From assembly GCF_000518725.1 (NCBI RefSeq), contig NZ_JAED01000009.1:1-47795 (forward strand): a DNA stretch of 47,795 bases, in the 5' to 3' direction. This DNA is from Mesoplasma seiffertii ATCC 49495 (GTDB lineage: Bacteria; Bacillota_I; Bacilli_A; Mycoplasmatales; Mycoplasmataceae). The number at the start of each line of letters is the position of its first letter. Position 1 is the stretch's first letter. The notes under the pieces are model-generated. The model did no database searches, had not been told where the DNA came from, and saw nothing but the letters and a program-made list of their open reading frames with translations. Position numbers and translations under genes: made by a program. Positions 30,494-43,880 of this stretch are shown one piece after another.

Positions 30494-30549
30494 GTATTCA
30501 GGTCTAAAAATAGTAAAATATTATTATGAATTTTTAAAGGGGAAATAAA

Positions 30550-32967
30550 ATGGACTTTTCACATAGAGCGATAGAAAAAAAATGACAAAAGTATTGAAAA
30601 GAGCATGAAGTTTATAAAACAACTAATGTTAATGACAAAAAAGCTTATATTTTAGATATGTTCCCATATCCATCAGGAGCGGGACTACATGTTGGTCATG
30701 TTAAAGGATATACAGCAACAGATGTCTTAGCACGCTTTCGTAGAATGCAAGGGTGTGACGTCTTACATCCAATTGGATGAGATGCTTTTGGATTACCAGC
30801 TGAACAGTACGCTTTAAAAACGGGAAATGATCCACGTGAGTTTACATTAAAAAATATTGATACATTTAGAACCCAATTACAAGCATTAGGTTTTTCTTAT
30901 GATTATGATAAAGAAGTTAATACCGCTGATCCAAACTACTATAAAATAACACAATGAATTTTTCAGCAAATGTATAAAAAAGGTTTGGCAGAATTGCGTG
31001 ATGTTGAAGTTAACTGATGTGAAGAATTGGGAACAGTATTAGCTAATGATGAAATTATTGAACTAAATGGAGTTATGGTTTCTGAACGTGGAGAGTATCC
31101 AGTTGTTAAAAAGACTATGCGTCAATGAGTTTTAAAAATTACCGAATATGCTGAAAAGTTATTGGCTGGTTTAGAAAATTTGGATTGACCACAATCAGTT
31201 AAAGATTTACAGAAAAACTGAATTGGAAAATCTGAAGGAGTAGAAATTAAATTTACGACAACAACGGGTTTAACAATTCCAGTATTCACAACTAGAGCAG
31301 ACACAATCTATGGAGTTAGCTATATAGTATTATCTCCTGAACATGAACTTGTTAGTCAAATAACAACATCACCGCAAAAGTCTTTAGTTGAAGCATATAT
31401 TCAACAAACAATTTCTAAATCTGAAATTGATCGCAAAGATGAAACAAAACCAAAAACTGGAGTGTTTACTGGAGCAATGGCAATTAATCCAATAACTGGA
31501 GAAGAAGTTCAAATTTGAATTGCTGATTATGTTTTAAAAGATTATGGTAATGGAGCAGTAATGGCAGTTCCAGCGCATGATACTCGTGATTGAGAGTTTG
31601 CAACTAAATTTAATTTACCAATTAAATTTGTTATTGAACCAAAAGATACAACAAAAGCTTTTGTTGGTGAAGGAATTCATATTAATTCTGGAATTTTAGA
31701 TGGTTTGAATCGTCAAGAAGCAATTGCTAAAATTACTCAATTATTAGAGTCAAAAAACTTGGGAGTTAAAAAGGTTAACTATAAATTACGAGATTGATTA
31801 TTTTCTCGTCAACGCTTTTATGGAGAACCATTCCCAATTGTTTATACAAAAGATGGTCAAGTTGGGTTAATTGACAAGTCACAATTACCAGTAACTTTAC
31901 CGAAAACAGAATATATTAAACCAACAAAAACAGGTGAATCACCATTGGCAAATGTTAGTGAATGAATTAATACTTCTTATAATGGACTACCTGCAATTCG
32001 TGAATCAAATACAATGCCGAACTCTGCTGGACCAAGTTGATATTACTTAGCATATATTTTAACTGATAAACCAGGGCAATTAATTGACATTGAAAGTGAA
32101 GAAGCCAAAGCACGCTTTGCTAAATGAATGCCAGTTGATTTATATATCGGTGGTCAAGAACATGCGGTTGGTCATTTATTATATGCTCGTTTTTGAAATC
32201 ATGTTTTATATGATCTAGGAATTTTGTCAACTCCAGAACCATTTAAAAACTTATTCAATCAAGGAATGATTTTAGGACCTGATGGTCGTAAGATGTCAAA
32301 ATCAAAAGGAAATGTTATTAATCCTGATGATGTGATTAGTTCGCATGGAGCTGATACTTTACGACTATATGAAATGTTTATGGGACCACTTGATGCATCA
32401 TTGCCATGAAGCTTTGATGGTTTAGATGCGGCGCTTAAATGATTAAATCGCGTATACCGCATGATTAATAAAGTTGAATTTTCATCTACTAATAATGGTA
32501 ACTTAGATTTTGTTTATAATGACGTTGTTAAAAAAGTTACAGAAATGCTTGGAGATTTAAAATTCAATACAGCAATTTCCCAATTAATGGTTTTAGTAAA
32601 TGCAATTTATAAAGAAGAACCAGGAACAGTTTATAAACCATATGTTGAGGGACTTGTAAAAATGTTAGGATTATTTGCACCACACTTAGCCGAAGAATTA
32701 TGAAGTATCTTAGAAAATACTTCAACTGTAACTTTAGCAGAATGACCAACTTATGATTCATCTAAACTTGTTTTAAATACAACAACAGTTGCTTTCCAAG
32801 TTAATGGTAAATTGCGTGGTTCAATTGAAGTTGCTAAAGGACTTTCAAAAGAAGCATTATTAACATTGGCAAAAGCGGATGCCAATGTAGCAAAATTTAT
32901 TGAAGGATTAACTATTGTTAAAGAAGTTGTTATTCCTGATCGAATTGTTAACATTGTTGTTAAATAA
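30550..32967 (+). CDS. leuS: leucyl-tRNA synthetase
   Basis: This 805-residue class I synthetase charges tRNA-Leu. HIGH-type motif HVGH is at 47-50 in [20 protein letters not shown], and KMSKS is at 581-585. Editing-domain signatures are visible, including [13 protein letters not shown] and [13 protein letters not shown], which hold the conserved Thr-rich and Asp elements. The anticodon-binding and C-terminal domains follow, ending in [13 protein letters not shown]. The length matches bacterial LeuRS. Many Trp codons are TGA, so the gene looks fragmented in the standard code. It has its own start signal (AAAGGGG before ATG). No T-box leader was seen in the 60-base upstream region. Confidence 0.98.
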
Positions 32968-32986
32968 GTCATTGATATTTAAAAAA

Positions 32987-33020
32987 ATCTTATAAACTAC
33001 GGTTTTATAAGATTTTTTTT
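32987..33020 (+). terminator. terminator of leuS
   Basis: ATCTTATAAA (32987-32996) / TTTATAAGAT (33004-33013), followed by a run of eight T. Confidence 0.85.
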
Positions 33021-33029
33021 ATTTGGTTT

Positions 33030-33038
33030 TGCTATAAT
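33030..33038 (+). promoter_or_regulatory. extended -10 promoter of the 517-residue membrane protein gene
   Basis: TGCTATAAT is a perfect extended -10 element (TGnTATAAT), 31 bases before the ATG. Confidence 0.65.
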
Positions 33039-33068
33039 TATTTAGTTAGAAAGGATATTGGAAATATT

Positions 33069-34622
33069 ATGAGAAAAACAACCAGAAATATGGTTTTATT
33101 ATTCGTTGTTATTGTAATTTACTTCGGTTACGCAGGATGAATTGATGGCGCAGCCCTTTACAATATCGAAGGTGTTCAATGAGGGGGAGCAGGTTGAGCT
33201 GATAAATTAAATGTAATTTTAGGCGATAACTGAGGTAAGTGAACTGAAATAACAGTGGCTGAATTACGTGAAAAACTAGTTGGAACTGGGTATTCATTAG
33301 CTGGATTCATGGCACCAAATTCTTTAATGAAATCATTATTAGACCCATTTAAATTAGTATTAGTAGGGGGGGTTTTTGCAATGTTAATTCCATTAACAAA
33401 ACAAATCTTCTTCGGACAAATTACTGGTTTAAAACAGTACATGAAAGCAAGACGTTCAAACGTTTTATTCAACTACCAGTCAGCAATTACTTGAGCAACA
33501 GATTTAAATTCTAAATTAGCATTAGGAGATTATGAACAAATTAAAGCTCACTATGCATCATATGCAGGATTAAAATTTAAACCTCAATTTATGACAAACA
33601 TGGTTGACGAAATTGGAGATTCATTAATTAAAGAAATGGACTTATCAATTTATGTTAAACCAAGTGAAGTAGTAATTAATTCATTGAAAGAAATGTATGA
33701 AAAAGAACGTGCATTAGCAATCGTTGGAAGAGCTGACGAAATGTTCTTTGACTTTAAACGTGGATATGAATTTACATCAGTTGGATCAAAATACAGTATT
33801 GCTTACTACAAAGCATTACCAACAGATACTTCAACTCAATCTAAATTGGCTTGAAAACTATTCAGTTTAGAAATGTTTAGATTTTATGTATTTATGTTAG
33901 CAGCAATTATTCCGACAATTATTATTTCAGGAATAATTTTACCTTTAGTAGCAGGATTAGGAACTGGAGCTGCAGCAGAAATTGCTTCACCATTAGTTAT
34001 CTTCTTGACATTCTTTGGAGTTGCAATTATTTTACATGCTTCATTTACATTAACTAAATCAGCATATAAAAATCTTAAAAAAGAAATTATGATTCCCGCA
34101 ATTACATATTACTTCTTAATTATTTTAATTGCGATTTCATTAGCAGCTGGAATGGTAGGACTAAGACAAGTTGGGCAAATGGGACACGGAGAAATTTGAG
34201 ATCCAGGAACAACTGGAACTTTAATGTGACCATTCTTCTCAGCATTAGGATACTTCATTTTATCTTCATGTTTAGCAATGTATATTTTATCAACACTTAT
34301 GGATGCACATCGTTCTCCAGAAGGAATGACAAAAAAATTATTAGTAGACGGAATTGTTTTACCAGCAATCGCATGAGTAATTGCAACTGGTTCAAACTTT
34401 ACTGGATTATTCTGACAAGGAAATTCTGCAGCTAATATTCAAGCAATTTTAGCTTCAGTTAACTCAATTACTTTAGTTGGATTCTGAATTTACTTATCAT
34501 TCTCAAACGTGTTATTAAACAACATTGTTTTACCATCAGCACGCAAAAAATTAGCTTTACAAGCTGAACTTGCCGAACAAGGTCAAGAAGCAAAAGCTAA
34601 AAAAGATGCGCAAGCAAAATAA
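33069..34622 (+). CDS. polytopic membrane protein of unknown function, 517 residues
   Basis: ATG 33069 follows AAAGGA. An N-terminal hydrophobic helix (8-25) precedes a short extracytoplasmic segment rich in Trp and Gly. A helix near 93-113 follows, then a ~130-residue soluble region (about 120-270, with MVDEIGDSLIKEMDLSIYVKPSE). Next come about six helices (near 275-300, 305-330, 345-365, 380-405, 425-445 and 465-485), and a charged Ala/Lys/Gln tail. Seven or more TGA = Trp codons occur. I recognise no Pfam-type family. The codon use (many TTA, ATT, GCA) and strong promoter suggest good expression. It is convergent with coaX and shares a bidirectional terminator. Confidence 0.85.
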
Positions 34623-34645
34623 TTTATAAAGTATTATTATTGTTT

Positions 34646-34676
34646 AAAAAAACCGCAGTTGCGGTTTTTTGTTTTT
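34646..34676. terminator. bidirectional terminator between the membrane protein gene and coaX
   Basis: AAAAAACCGC, loop AGTT, GCGGTTTTTT, with A-tract and T-tract flanks so that it can work in both directions. Confidence 0.85.
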
Positions 34677-35344
34677 TATAGAGATAATAAGTACTTAAAT
34701 CCTAAAACAATTTCGTCACTAATATTTAAACAAGTTTTGATTTGATATTTTTGTTGATAAGTTTTAATGTCATTGTTTAGACTATTCCAATACATTTTAT
34801 ATACCCCATTGTATAAAGCAGAATTAGTGTCAATTCCAATATCTTCAGTAGTAGGAGTAATTTCAGCAGTCGATATTTGGGTATCTTGCTGTAAGTGATT
34901 TCTCAAATTATCTCAACCAGGATAAATATTAACTCCAATAAAAGTTAAATTTTTTACAACACTCAAAGTACAAGCAGTCCCGTTATCAACAATAATAAAA
35001 TCTTCGTAGCCTTTACTAATGGCCCCAACAATTCCTAAAGCAATATCAGTTCCTAATTCATTAAGATCAATATTAGCAAAGACAGGAAGTTTATTTTTTT
35101 GAGTCAAAATAATTTCGCGAATATCATAGCTTGGTGTCGTAAAGTTGCTAATTATTTTTGCACAAGCAGGATTCAATACTTTCGAATAAACCACTACATC
35201 AAAATCTAAAGCCGCTAGCTTAGTAGCGATCATCGCAATATTTTGGGTAGGTTCTCTAAATACTAAGTCAGTGTCCTTATTGTAAACTTTAGTATAAGTA
35301 TTACCAATATCAATTAATATATAATTTTGTTGCATTATTTTCAT
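34676..35344 (-). CDS. coaX: type III pantothenate kinase-like protein
   Basis: This 222-residue minus-strand protein reads through a TGA at 34913-34915. It belongs to the ASKHA fold. The N-terminal phosphate-binding motif is IDIGNTYTK, and the later motif is IIVDNGTACTLSVV (family: D-x-GTA-T). The catalytic region reads GTDIALGIVGA: the catalytic Asp of the family's G-x-D-R motif is kept but the following Arg is Ile. It is shorter than typical CoaX (about 255). It would phosphorylate pantothenate in the first step of coenzyme A synthesis. The divergent neighbour is coaD, which supports this role. Because of the deviations I am moderately, not fully, sure it is catalytically normal. The start is ATG 35344; Met4 is an alternative. 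Confidence 0.82.
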
Positions 35345-35355
35345 AGGAACCTCTT

Positions 35356-35369
35356 TATAATATATTATA
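35356..35369. promoter_or_regulatory. overlapping divergent -10 boxes for coaX and coaD
   Basis: The 53-base gap holds TATAAT on the + strand (35356-35361) and TATAAT on the minus strand (35364-35369). The two promoters face away from each other and practically overlap, so the genes are likely co-regulated or in competition. Confidence 0.6.
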
Positions 35370-35397
35370 TATAAATGCCAGAAGAGGACTATCTATT

Positions 35398-35820
35398 ATG
35401 AAAAAAATTATGTTTCCTGCCAGTTTTGACCCAATTCACCAAGGACATATTAAATTAATTTCTCGAGCACTAAAAGTATTTGATGAAGTCATAGTTGTGG
35501 TTACTAATAATTATAATAAACAACATGATCAACCAATTGAACAACGTTATCAAGAAGTTTGTAATCAATTAGCTAACTTTGATAATGTTAAGGTAATAAC
35601 AAATGTTGACCAGTTAACTGCTAAATTAGCTGAAGATTTGAATATCACTTTTTTACTAAGAGGAATTCGTAACACAACTGACTTAAATTATGAGTATGAA
35701 TTAGCAAATGCTAACCAAATTTTAAATCCCGAACTACAAACAATTTACTTTTTTGCTGAAGAAAATGATAAAGAAATCTCTTCAACATTGCTAAAAGAAA
35801 TTAAATCTTATCAGAAATAG
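35398..35820 (+). CDS. coaD: phosphopantetheine adenylyltransferase
   Basis: This 140-residue nucleotidyltransferase makes dephospho-CoA from 4'-phosphopantetheine and ATP. The N-terminus FPASFDPIHQGHIKLI contains the T/HxGH motif at 14-17. The middle has FLLRGIRNTTDLNYEYELANAN, where the family has RGLR and the conserved YE. The C-terminal ISSTLLKEI matches the ISST-x-x-R signature, with Lys in place of the usual Arg. It is slightly shorter than the ~160-residue family norm, missing the C-terminal tail. RBS AGAGGA. It is divergent from coaX. Confidence 0.95.
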   Translation: MKKIMFPASFDPIHQGHIKLISRALKVFDEVIVVVTNNYNKQHDQPIEQRYQEVCNQLANFDNVKVITNVDQLTAKLAEDLNITFLLRGIRNTTDLNYEYELANANQILNPELQTIYFFAEENDKEISSTLLKEIKSYQK

Positions 35821-35839
35821 AGTTTTTTCCGCCATTTTA

Positions 35840-35901
35840 AACCTAAAATCTATATTTTTCCACTTTTCCACATTGGTTGAAAAAAATATAAATTTTAGGT
35901 T
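35840..35901 (+). terminator. long inverted repeat after coaD, probable terminator
   Basis: A 20-bp stem (35840-35859 / 35882-35901) with one mismatch encloses a 22-base loop. T-rich sequence follows (35903-35918). The loop contains TTTTCCACA, close to a DnaA box, which I regard as chance. Confidence 0.6.
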
Positions 35902-35962
35902 CATTTTTATATTTTTTTAAAATAATGTATATATAATTTATTTTAAGAAAGTCGGAGGTTAT

Positions 35963-36904
35963 ATGAATTTACCAACTCTAATTGAAGAAAAGATTAAAGA
36001 GTTTGACACTATTATAATTCATAGACATGTTTTGCCTGATGGTGATGCATACGGATCACAGTTAGGATTAAAATACTTAATTGAAAAAAATTATCCCAAT
36101 AAGAAAGTTTATGCTCAAGGAAATAATATTGGGTATCTAGATTTTATTGGTAAAATGGATGAACCAATAGCTGACAATTTATATAATGAAGCATTAGTTA
36201 TCGTAACTGATTGTGCGAACGTCGAAAGAATTGACGATCAACGTTTTAGCCAAGGAAAATATTTAATTAAAATTGACCATCACCCAGATGCTACTCCTTA
36301 TGGAGATTTATCATGAGTTGATACTAGTTTTACTAGTGCTAGTGAAATGGTTGGATATTTAGCAATTCAAGCTAACTGAGAAATTACTCAGCAAGCAGCA
36401 CGAACAATTTATCATGGAATTTGTACTGATTCAGGACGCTTTTATTTTGAAGGAACAAGTTCAAGAACTTTTGAAGTAGCTGCCAAATTATTCGAAACAA
36501 AATTTGATTTCAAAGAACTATATAACACCATGTACTTACAAACATTTGAAGACTTAGCAGCAAAATCAGAATTGATTAACCAAGCAGTTGTTACGGAGTA
36601 TGGGGTTGGATATATTATCATTAAAGATGAATTTATTAAAAAACATAATTTTAAGTATGAAGATAGTGGAAAGTTTTCAAACCTATTAAAAGGAGTTGCG
36701 GGAATTGACATCTGAATTGTTTTTTCAATTCGTGAAGATGGCAAGTATCGGGTTGAATTCCGAAGTAAAGACTTACAAATTAATGGTATAGCAGCAAAAT
36801 GAGGTGGCGGTGGTCATCGCTTAGCCGCAGGTGCTATCATTGACAATTTAGAGCAAGCAATGGAAATCGTTGCGGATGCCAATGAATTAATTAAAGGAAA
36901 TTAA
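35963..36904 (+). CDS. nrnA: DHH/DHHA1 phosphoesterase (NrnA-like oligoribonuclease / pAp phosphatase)
   Basis: This 313-residue cytoplasmic enzyme has its ATG after GGAGG. Motif I is HRHVLPDGDAYGS (residues 20-32), with the conserved D-G-D. Motif II is TDCAN; motif III is the name-giving DHH at 105-107 (KIDHHPD). Motif IV includes ICTDSGRF. The C-terminal DHHA1 domain has the RNA-binding GGGGH at 281-285, followed by RLAAGA. This is the architecture of NrnA/MgpA, which degrade short RNA fragments and 3'-phosphoadenosine-5'-phosphate. Its stop lies eight bases before the next ATG, so it is probably transcribed with the ABC importer that follows, an unexpected partner. Confidence 0.92.
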
Positions 36905-36912
36905 GGGGTTAT

Positions 36913-39404
36913 ATGAAAAAATTATTAGCTGTATTAGGAACTTTATCAATTGGAGCAACTGCGACAATTAGCGTTGTTGCTTGTGCACCAATTGAGCCAA
37001 AAAACGTTATTGTTGAAATTGAAAATAACGTTGCCAAACCAACATCAGACATTTTTAAAGCTTGAGTAGCCGCAGCAGCATCTTTCAATGAAATTTTAGC
37101 ACTTGGTGGAAAAACTAATGTTAAAGTGGAAGTTGTGGAAGCACCTCAAGGAGATATTAAGAAAAAAATGTATTCAAATGAAGCATTACCAAATATCTTT
37201 GTATCTTATGCCGATGATGTAACTTTCTATGAAACACAATTAGGAAGCGAACGTGTAGTTGATATGCGTAAAATTCTTAATTGAGATAGCAAGTGAATTG
37301 ATGAACTGCAACAAAAAGCAGGGTTAAATTCAAATACACCTAATAATAAAGAAGCAGTTAACGATAGTTCATCGTTAGCGATTAAACAATATGAACAATT
37401 AAAAGACTATCGTGATAATGCAACTCAAGGAAATTCAGCAACTTATGGTAAAGGAATTAATGAGGTTTATGCCAACTTAGGAATTACTGCTGAAACTCAG
37501 GGGGCACAAACTTTGTTTAGTGAACAATATCGCCCATTAACTTATTCATTCATTTCTGAAGGAATGGGTCGTGATGGAAAAATGTATGTTGCTCCAACAG
37601 GGAAATCATTGAACTATGGAATGGCTAATAAACGATTAATTGCTGAAATTGTTTATAAAGCAACTGATGGAGAACTTAATTTAACAGATCCTCAACAATA
37701 TGAATCATTAAATAACACTGAAAGTCCTGATGGATTATGAGTTACTAACGATTTAGTAACAGGGGAAGCGTTAATTCCTAAACTAGGTGTAGTATTTGGG
37801 GATAACTCTAAACAAAATTTAGCAGAAACATCACTTAAAGATGCAGTAGTTCCAGATATCAAAGATCAGTCAACAGGTCAAAGCATTAATATCTATAGTG
37901 GGAAAAAAATTAAAGACTTATTTATGGAATGATTTGCTCCAGCAACAAGCACTAAAGCAGCTGATGGACGAGTTCAAGGAATTACTAGTGGTCAAAGTAT
38001 TCAAAATATTATGGCTGATGCTGATAAAACTTTAGTAATCTTGACAGCATATCAAATGTTTGGAGCTAATTTAGGATGAAACTTCTTTAATAATGAAAAG
38101 AATCCCGGTTCAAATAGCTCATTAGCAAATCCTCATGGGCAAATGTTTAGTTACTCAATCGATGACGCAACTGGATATTTCTATGGTAGTGACCGAAACG
38201 CTAATGGAAGTATTTTAGAACTTCAAAGTAAAGAACCTGATGATAAAAAAACATTGACATCATGATCAGCGGAAAACCCTGACGAATCATTAGATTTATA
38301 TATTAATGACGTAACGGGAAAAGATTCAGTTTCAAATGGATTAATGTTTTTTGAATATATGAATGCTGTTGCTAAATACAATGGTAAAGATGAACATTAT
38401 GGTGGTTTAAAAAATAAAGGTTATGGTTCAGATTACTTACAAAAAGGAACAATGTTAGCATACTCAGGATCAAGTGCTGGAGCTAAGTATGCAGTTAAGA
38501 ATCGTGAGTATGACTTAATTGAAAATTATAATGGTGAAAACAAATATAAAATTAGGGACTTAGCTGATAATTATCAAATTGTAGCTGATGATGTTATGCC
38601 AATTGCCAGTCCAGCTTTCTATCGTGAAGCTGATGGAACTGAAGTTAAAGATCAAACTCGTCGTCAGTTTGGATTACAACAAGGACCAGGAGTAGCAATG
38701 TTTAAATCAGCTAATGAAACTAAACAAGACATTTCAATTGCCTTTTTAAACTACTTTACTAGTTCTCAAAACTTGTCAGAGTTTAGCCGTAAAGCTGGGT
38801 ATATTTCATCAGCTTACTATTCATACTATGAAAAAGCAATTAATGAAACAGATCAACCGAAATTATTAACTCCGGGAACTGCAACAATTAGTTATGAAAA
38901 AGATAAAGTTCAAGGAGATAGTGATGGACAGTACTATCAAAACTTTGAAGTAGCAACTTTATCACAAGGAAAAAATGGAGCTTATGTAGCAAAAACTCCA
39001 ATTAGTGCTGATAAATATGTTAAACAAATCGTCGATCGAATTATTCAAGCTGAAACCAAAGAACCAGAAGCAAGTGAATCATTGGAAGCTGAAGCAAACT
39101 TGACAGCACTTGAAAAAGAAATTCGAGCAGATCAAGGAATCTTATATTCACAAAACCCTTCTCCATATGGGAATGGAGTTAGATTCAATATCGTTCGTGA
39201 TTTTGTTAATACATGATATAACACACAAGTTTTTGCTGAACAAGAAGAACGAACAAAAACTAATTCATTAACTTGAGATGCATTTATGGTTTGAGGAACT
39301 TCACCAAAATACAACAAGTTTAAAACAACAGCTCGTGCTGTTAACCCTAGAACAAAAATTATTTATGAGTCAGAGGTCAAAAAAAATAAAGGAGTGCAAA
39401 AATA

Positions 39405-39405
<1 letters not shown>
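36913..39405 (+). CDS. ABC importer substrate-binding lipoprotein, 830 residues
   Basis: ATG 36913 follows AAGGGG. The lipoprotein leader ends SVVAC (Cys24). About ten in-frame TGA codons are Trp. The N-terminal mature part (NVIVEIENNVAKPTSDIFKAW, then SFNEILALGGKTNVKVEVVEAPQGDIKKK) fits a carbohydrate-type extracellular binding protein. The C-terminal half contains PIASPAFYREADGT and FGLQQGPGVAMFKSANETKQDISIAFLNYF, typical of the domain-swapped second lobe. At 830 residues it is about twice the length of the usual sugar-binding protein. Position just before a UgpC/MalK-like ATPase and two permeases (stop overlaps the ATPase ATG by one base) marks it as the receptor. The ligand, sugar or glycerophosphate derivative, is undetermined. 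Confidence 0.88.
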
Positions 39406-41308
<1,903 letters not shown>

Positions 41309-41309
<1 letters not shown>

Positions 41310-42328
41310 TGAATTCAACAGTACAAGGAAATCAAAATAGTTCTCAGACACCTGAAAAAAACGGCTTTAAATTAAAGTACTGAGATAATCGAACTAAAAC
41401 AGTTAAAACTGTCAAAAATAAAAAAACAGTTAAAAAAGATGATAGCTTTTTCTTACAACTAATTTGAATTGCTCCAGCATTCTTTTTCCTAATTATTTTT
41501 ACATTTTATGCTGCATTCATTGTTTTTAAAAATGGATTCAATGGATCAGGAAGATTTTTAATTGAATGAGTCTTTTCTACTTTAAACTTTAGAGACTTAT
41601 TTGAAGATCCAACTTTCATAGTGGCAATGCGAAACTCATTGGTCTATGTGGTGGTGGTTGTTCCAATTGGATTAATTATTTCAATTGGAGTTGCAAAAGC
41701 ACTATCTTCAGTTTTAAATAAACGTATCTTTTCATTTTTACAAGGGGTATTTTTCTTACCATATGTTACTAGTGCAATGGCAATTGCGATGGCATTTGCA
41801 TTCATGTTCAGTCCTTCAGAATATGGACTATTCAATAGAATGTTGTCAGCATTTGGAATCAATGCCATTCACTGAACTCAAGATCCACGAGCAGGAATTT
41901 GGATGTTACTAATTTTTGGAATCTGACGTTCATTACCATTTAGTATTGTTATGCTAACGGCTGCATTTATGAGAGTTAATCCTCAATATTATTCAGCTGC
42001 ATCAATCGATGGAATGAAAAAATGAAAACAATTTTGAAGAATTAGCATGCCCGGAATTATGCCCACAATAATTTATCTTTCAACAATTGGAATTATTGGG
42101 GCCTTTAAAGCAATGCCATTAGGATTGTTCTCAAGTGAATCAGGAGCTGAACTTGTAAAAGCACAAACAGTTGTTTTATGAATTTATGAAAAAACAACTG
42201 GAGCTAGTCAAGGAACAGTTTCTCACCAACAAGCAGGAGCTGCTTCGATTGTCTTAATGGGAATTATTTTAGTCATTACAATAGTTTCTCGTCAGACAAC
42301 TAAAGTCTTATCAAAACGATACAAATAG
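41309..42328 (+). CDS. ABC importer permease 1 (UgpA/MalF-like)
   Basis: This 339-residue inner-membrane permease has its ATG overlapping the ATPase stop by one base. A basic cytoplasmic lead (1-45, Lys-rich) is followed by six hydrophobic segments. The EAA loop that docks to the ATPase is YYSAASIDGMKKWKQFWRIS (about 228-247), with the conserved A-x3-DG and downstream MPGIMPT. Trp is encoded mostly by TGA, with one TGG near 41899. The closest family role is carbohydrate or glycerol-3-phosphate uptake (CUT1). It pairs with the second permease 10 bases downstream. Confidence 0.93.
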
Positions 42329-42338
42329 GAGGAAAATA

Positions 42339-43799
42339 ATGAAAACAAAAAAATCACTTATCAAAGTCCTTCTAGGAGTTTTAGTAGGCTTTGTACCAAT
42401 TATTTTATTGGTTATTAGCATTCCCGCTTATATTAGCAATCGATCACTGTTAGCATTAATCGTAATGGTTATTGCAGCAGTGTGATTAGTAGTATTTTTT
42501 ACAACTAAATCAATTGGTTTTAAAAATGCTAAAAACTTTAGCATTCATAATCATGATGAACTAAGTGATGAATATACATTAAGCGAAGTTCATGCTAAAT
42601 ATTCATTTTTAAAAACTAACATTATTAATTTGTGAAATGAAAAAATGCATAATGCTAACACTAAAGCTGAAAAACGTTTGTTCCGCCATGAAAAGTTTTT
42701 GGCATTAAACAATAACGATCATGAATGACAAGCAGGAATTAGTGATGTTACAAATAACAAATTAATTCACATGCGTTATGGAATTAGATTTGCCTTGTTA
42801 GCAAAAATTCGTCGAACTAATGATTTTGTAAGAAACTTTGGTTTTAACCGTTATGTTAATAATAAACGAGTATTTACAGCATCAATGGCTGGAGAAATCT
42901 GATGACAAAAATTGGGAATCAATACTGTTAGAGGAATCTTTTTAGCCTTTATGGGAATTATTGTAATTTTCCCATTTTACTGAATGTTATCAATTTCATT
43001 TAGAACTTCAACAGAAATTCAAGAGGGAGTTACAGGAATGCTACCAATTTGACCAAAAGAATGGTCAATTCAAGCCTATAGCTTCTTGTTTAATAACCCT
43101 AGTTCAAAAGTGGCTGTTGGACAATATATTCGAAATTCATTCTTAATTGCTGGAATTTCGACTGTAACACAAATTACTGTTTCGTTATTTGCAGGATATG
43201 GATTATCACAATATAATACTCGTGGTAAAGAATGACTAATCATCATTATGCTATCAACAATGATGTTGCCAGGAGAAGCCCTATTAATTGGACAATATAT
43301 CTTTGCAACAAAAATTAATATGCAAAATACGATTTTTGCTCTATTTGTTCCTTTCATTGGAAATGCCTTTACAATTTTCTTATTTAAAAATGCTTTTGAT
43401 ACTTTAAATGATTCAATTAAAAAAGCTGCCAAAATTGATGGTCTATCACGCTTTAAGTTTTTCTGAAAAGTAGCGATTCCGCTAGTTAGATCAACAATTT
43501 TTACAGCGACATTAATGTCATTTATTGGTTCATGAAACTCAGTTTTATGACCAACAATGGTTTTAAAATCTAATTCAGAATGAGTTACATTACCAATGCT
43601 ATTGTGACAAATAATGAATTCAACTGGAGATGTTAATGGAATTTGAAATACATTCCCAGATGGAACAAAACTACAAGATCCGCAAAACTTAAAAATGGCG
43701 GGAGCAGTAGTGGCGATTTTACCAATGTTCATTATTTTCTTGTTTACTAAAAAATACCTTGTTAGAGGAATTACAAGAAACTCAGGTTCTAAAGAATAA
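42339..43799 (+). CDS. ABC importer permease 2 (UgpE/MalG-like) with ~200-residue N-terminal extension
   Basis: This 486-residue protein follows AGGAGG. The normal UgpE domain (about 280 residues) begins near residue 200 with GIFLAFMGIIVIFPFYWMLSISF. Its EAA loop is KKAAKIDGLSRFKFFWKVAI, and the family ending near LVRGITRN is present. In front are two extra hydrophobic segments (about 9-32 and 36-54) and a ~130-residue hydrophilic region with DELSDEYTLSEVHAKYSF and KAEKRLFRHEKFL, presumably cytoplasmic. Together with the large insertion in the ATPase this suggests a lineage-specific contact between the two subunits. The gene closes the nrnA-to-permease string; no clear terminator was seen before the tRNA-His promoter. 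Confidence 0.9.
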
Positions 43800-43823
43800 T
43801 CGCGAAAACATTATAATGTTGTC

Positions 43824-43855
43824 TTGACTTTAAAGTAATTATTTAAGATAATTAC
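43824..43855 (+). promoter_or_regulatory. tRNA-His promoter overlapped by a palindrome
   Basis: TTGACT (43824-43829), a 17-base spacer, GATAAT (43847-43852). The perfect inverted repeat GTAATTAT-TTAAG-ATAATTAC (43835-43855) spans the spacer and the -10 box, as an operator would. Confidence 0.7.
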
Positions 43856-43880
43856 ATTGTTGTTAATTCAACATTTATAT

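Noticed and set aside
30490-30549. T-box or other leader before leuS
   Set aside because: Only about 60 bases, with no specifier-loop or antiterminator sequence.
35856-35873. Two DnaA-box-like TTTTCCAC(A) sequences in tandem, possible origin
   Set aside because: They lie in the loop of a probable terminator after coaD. No dnaA/dnaN neighbours, no further boxes, and the motif is likely by chance in T-rich DNA.
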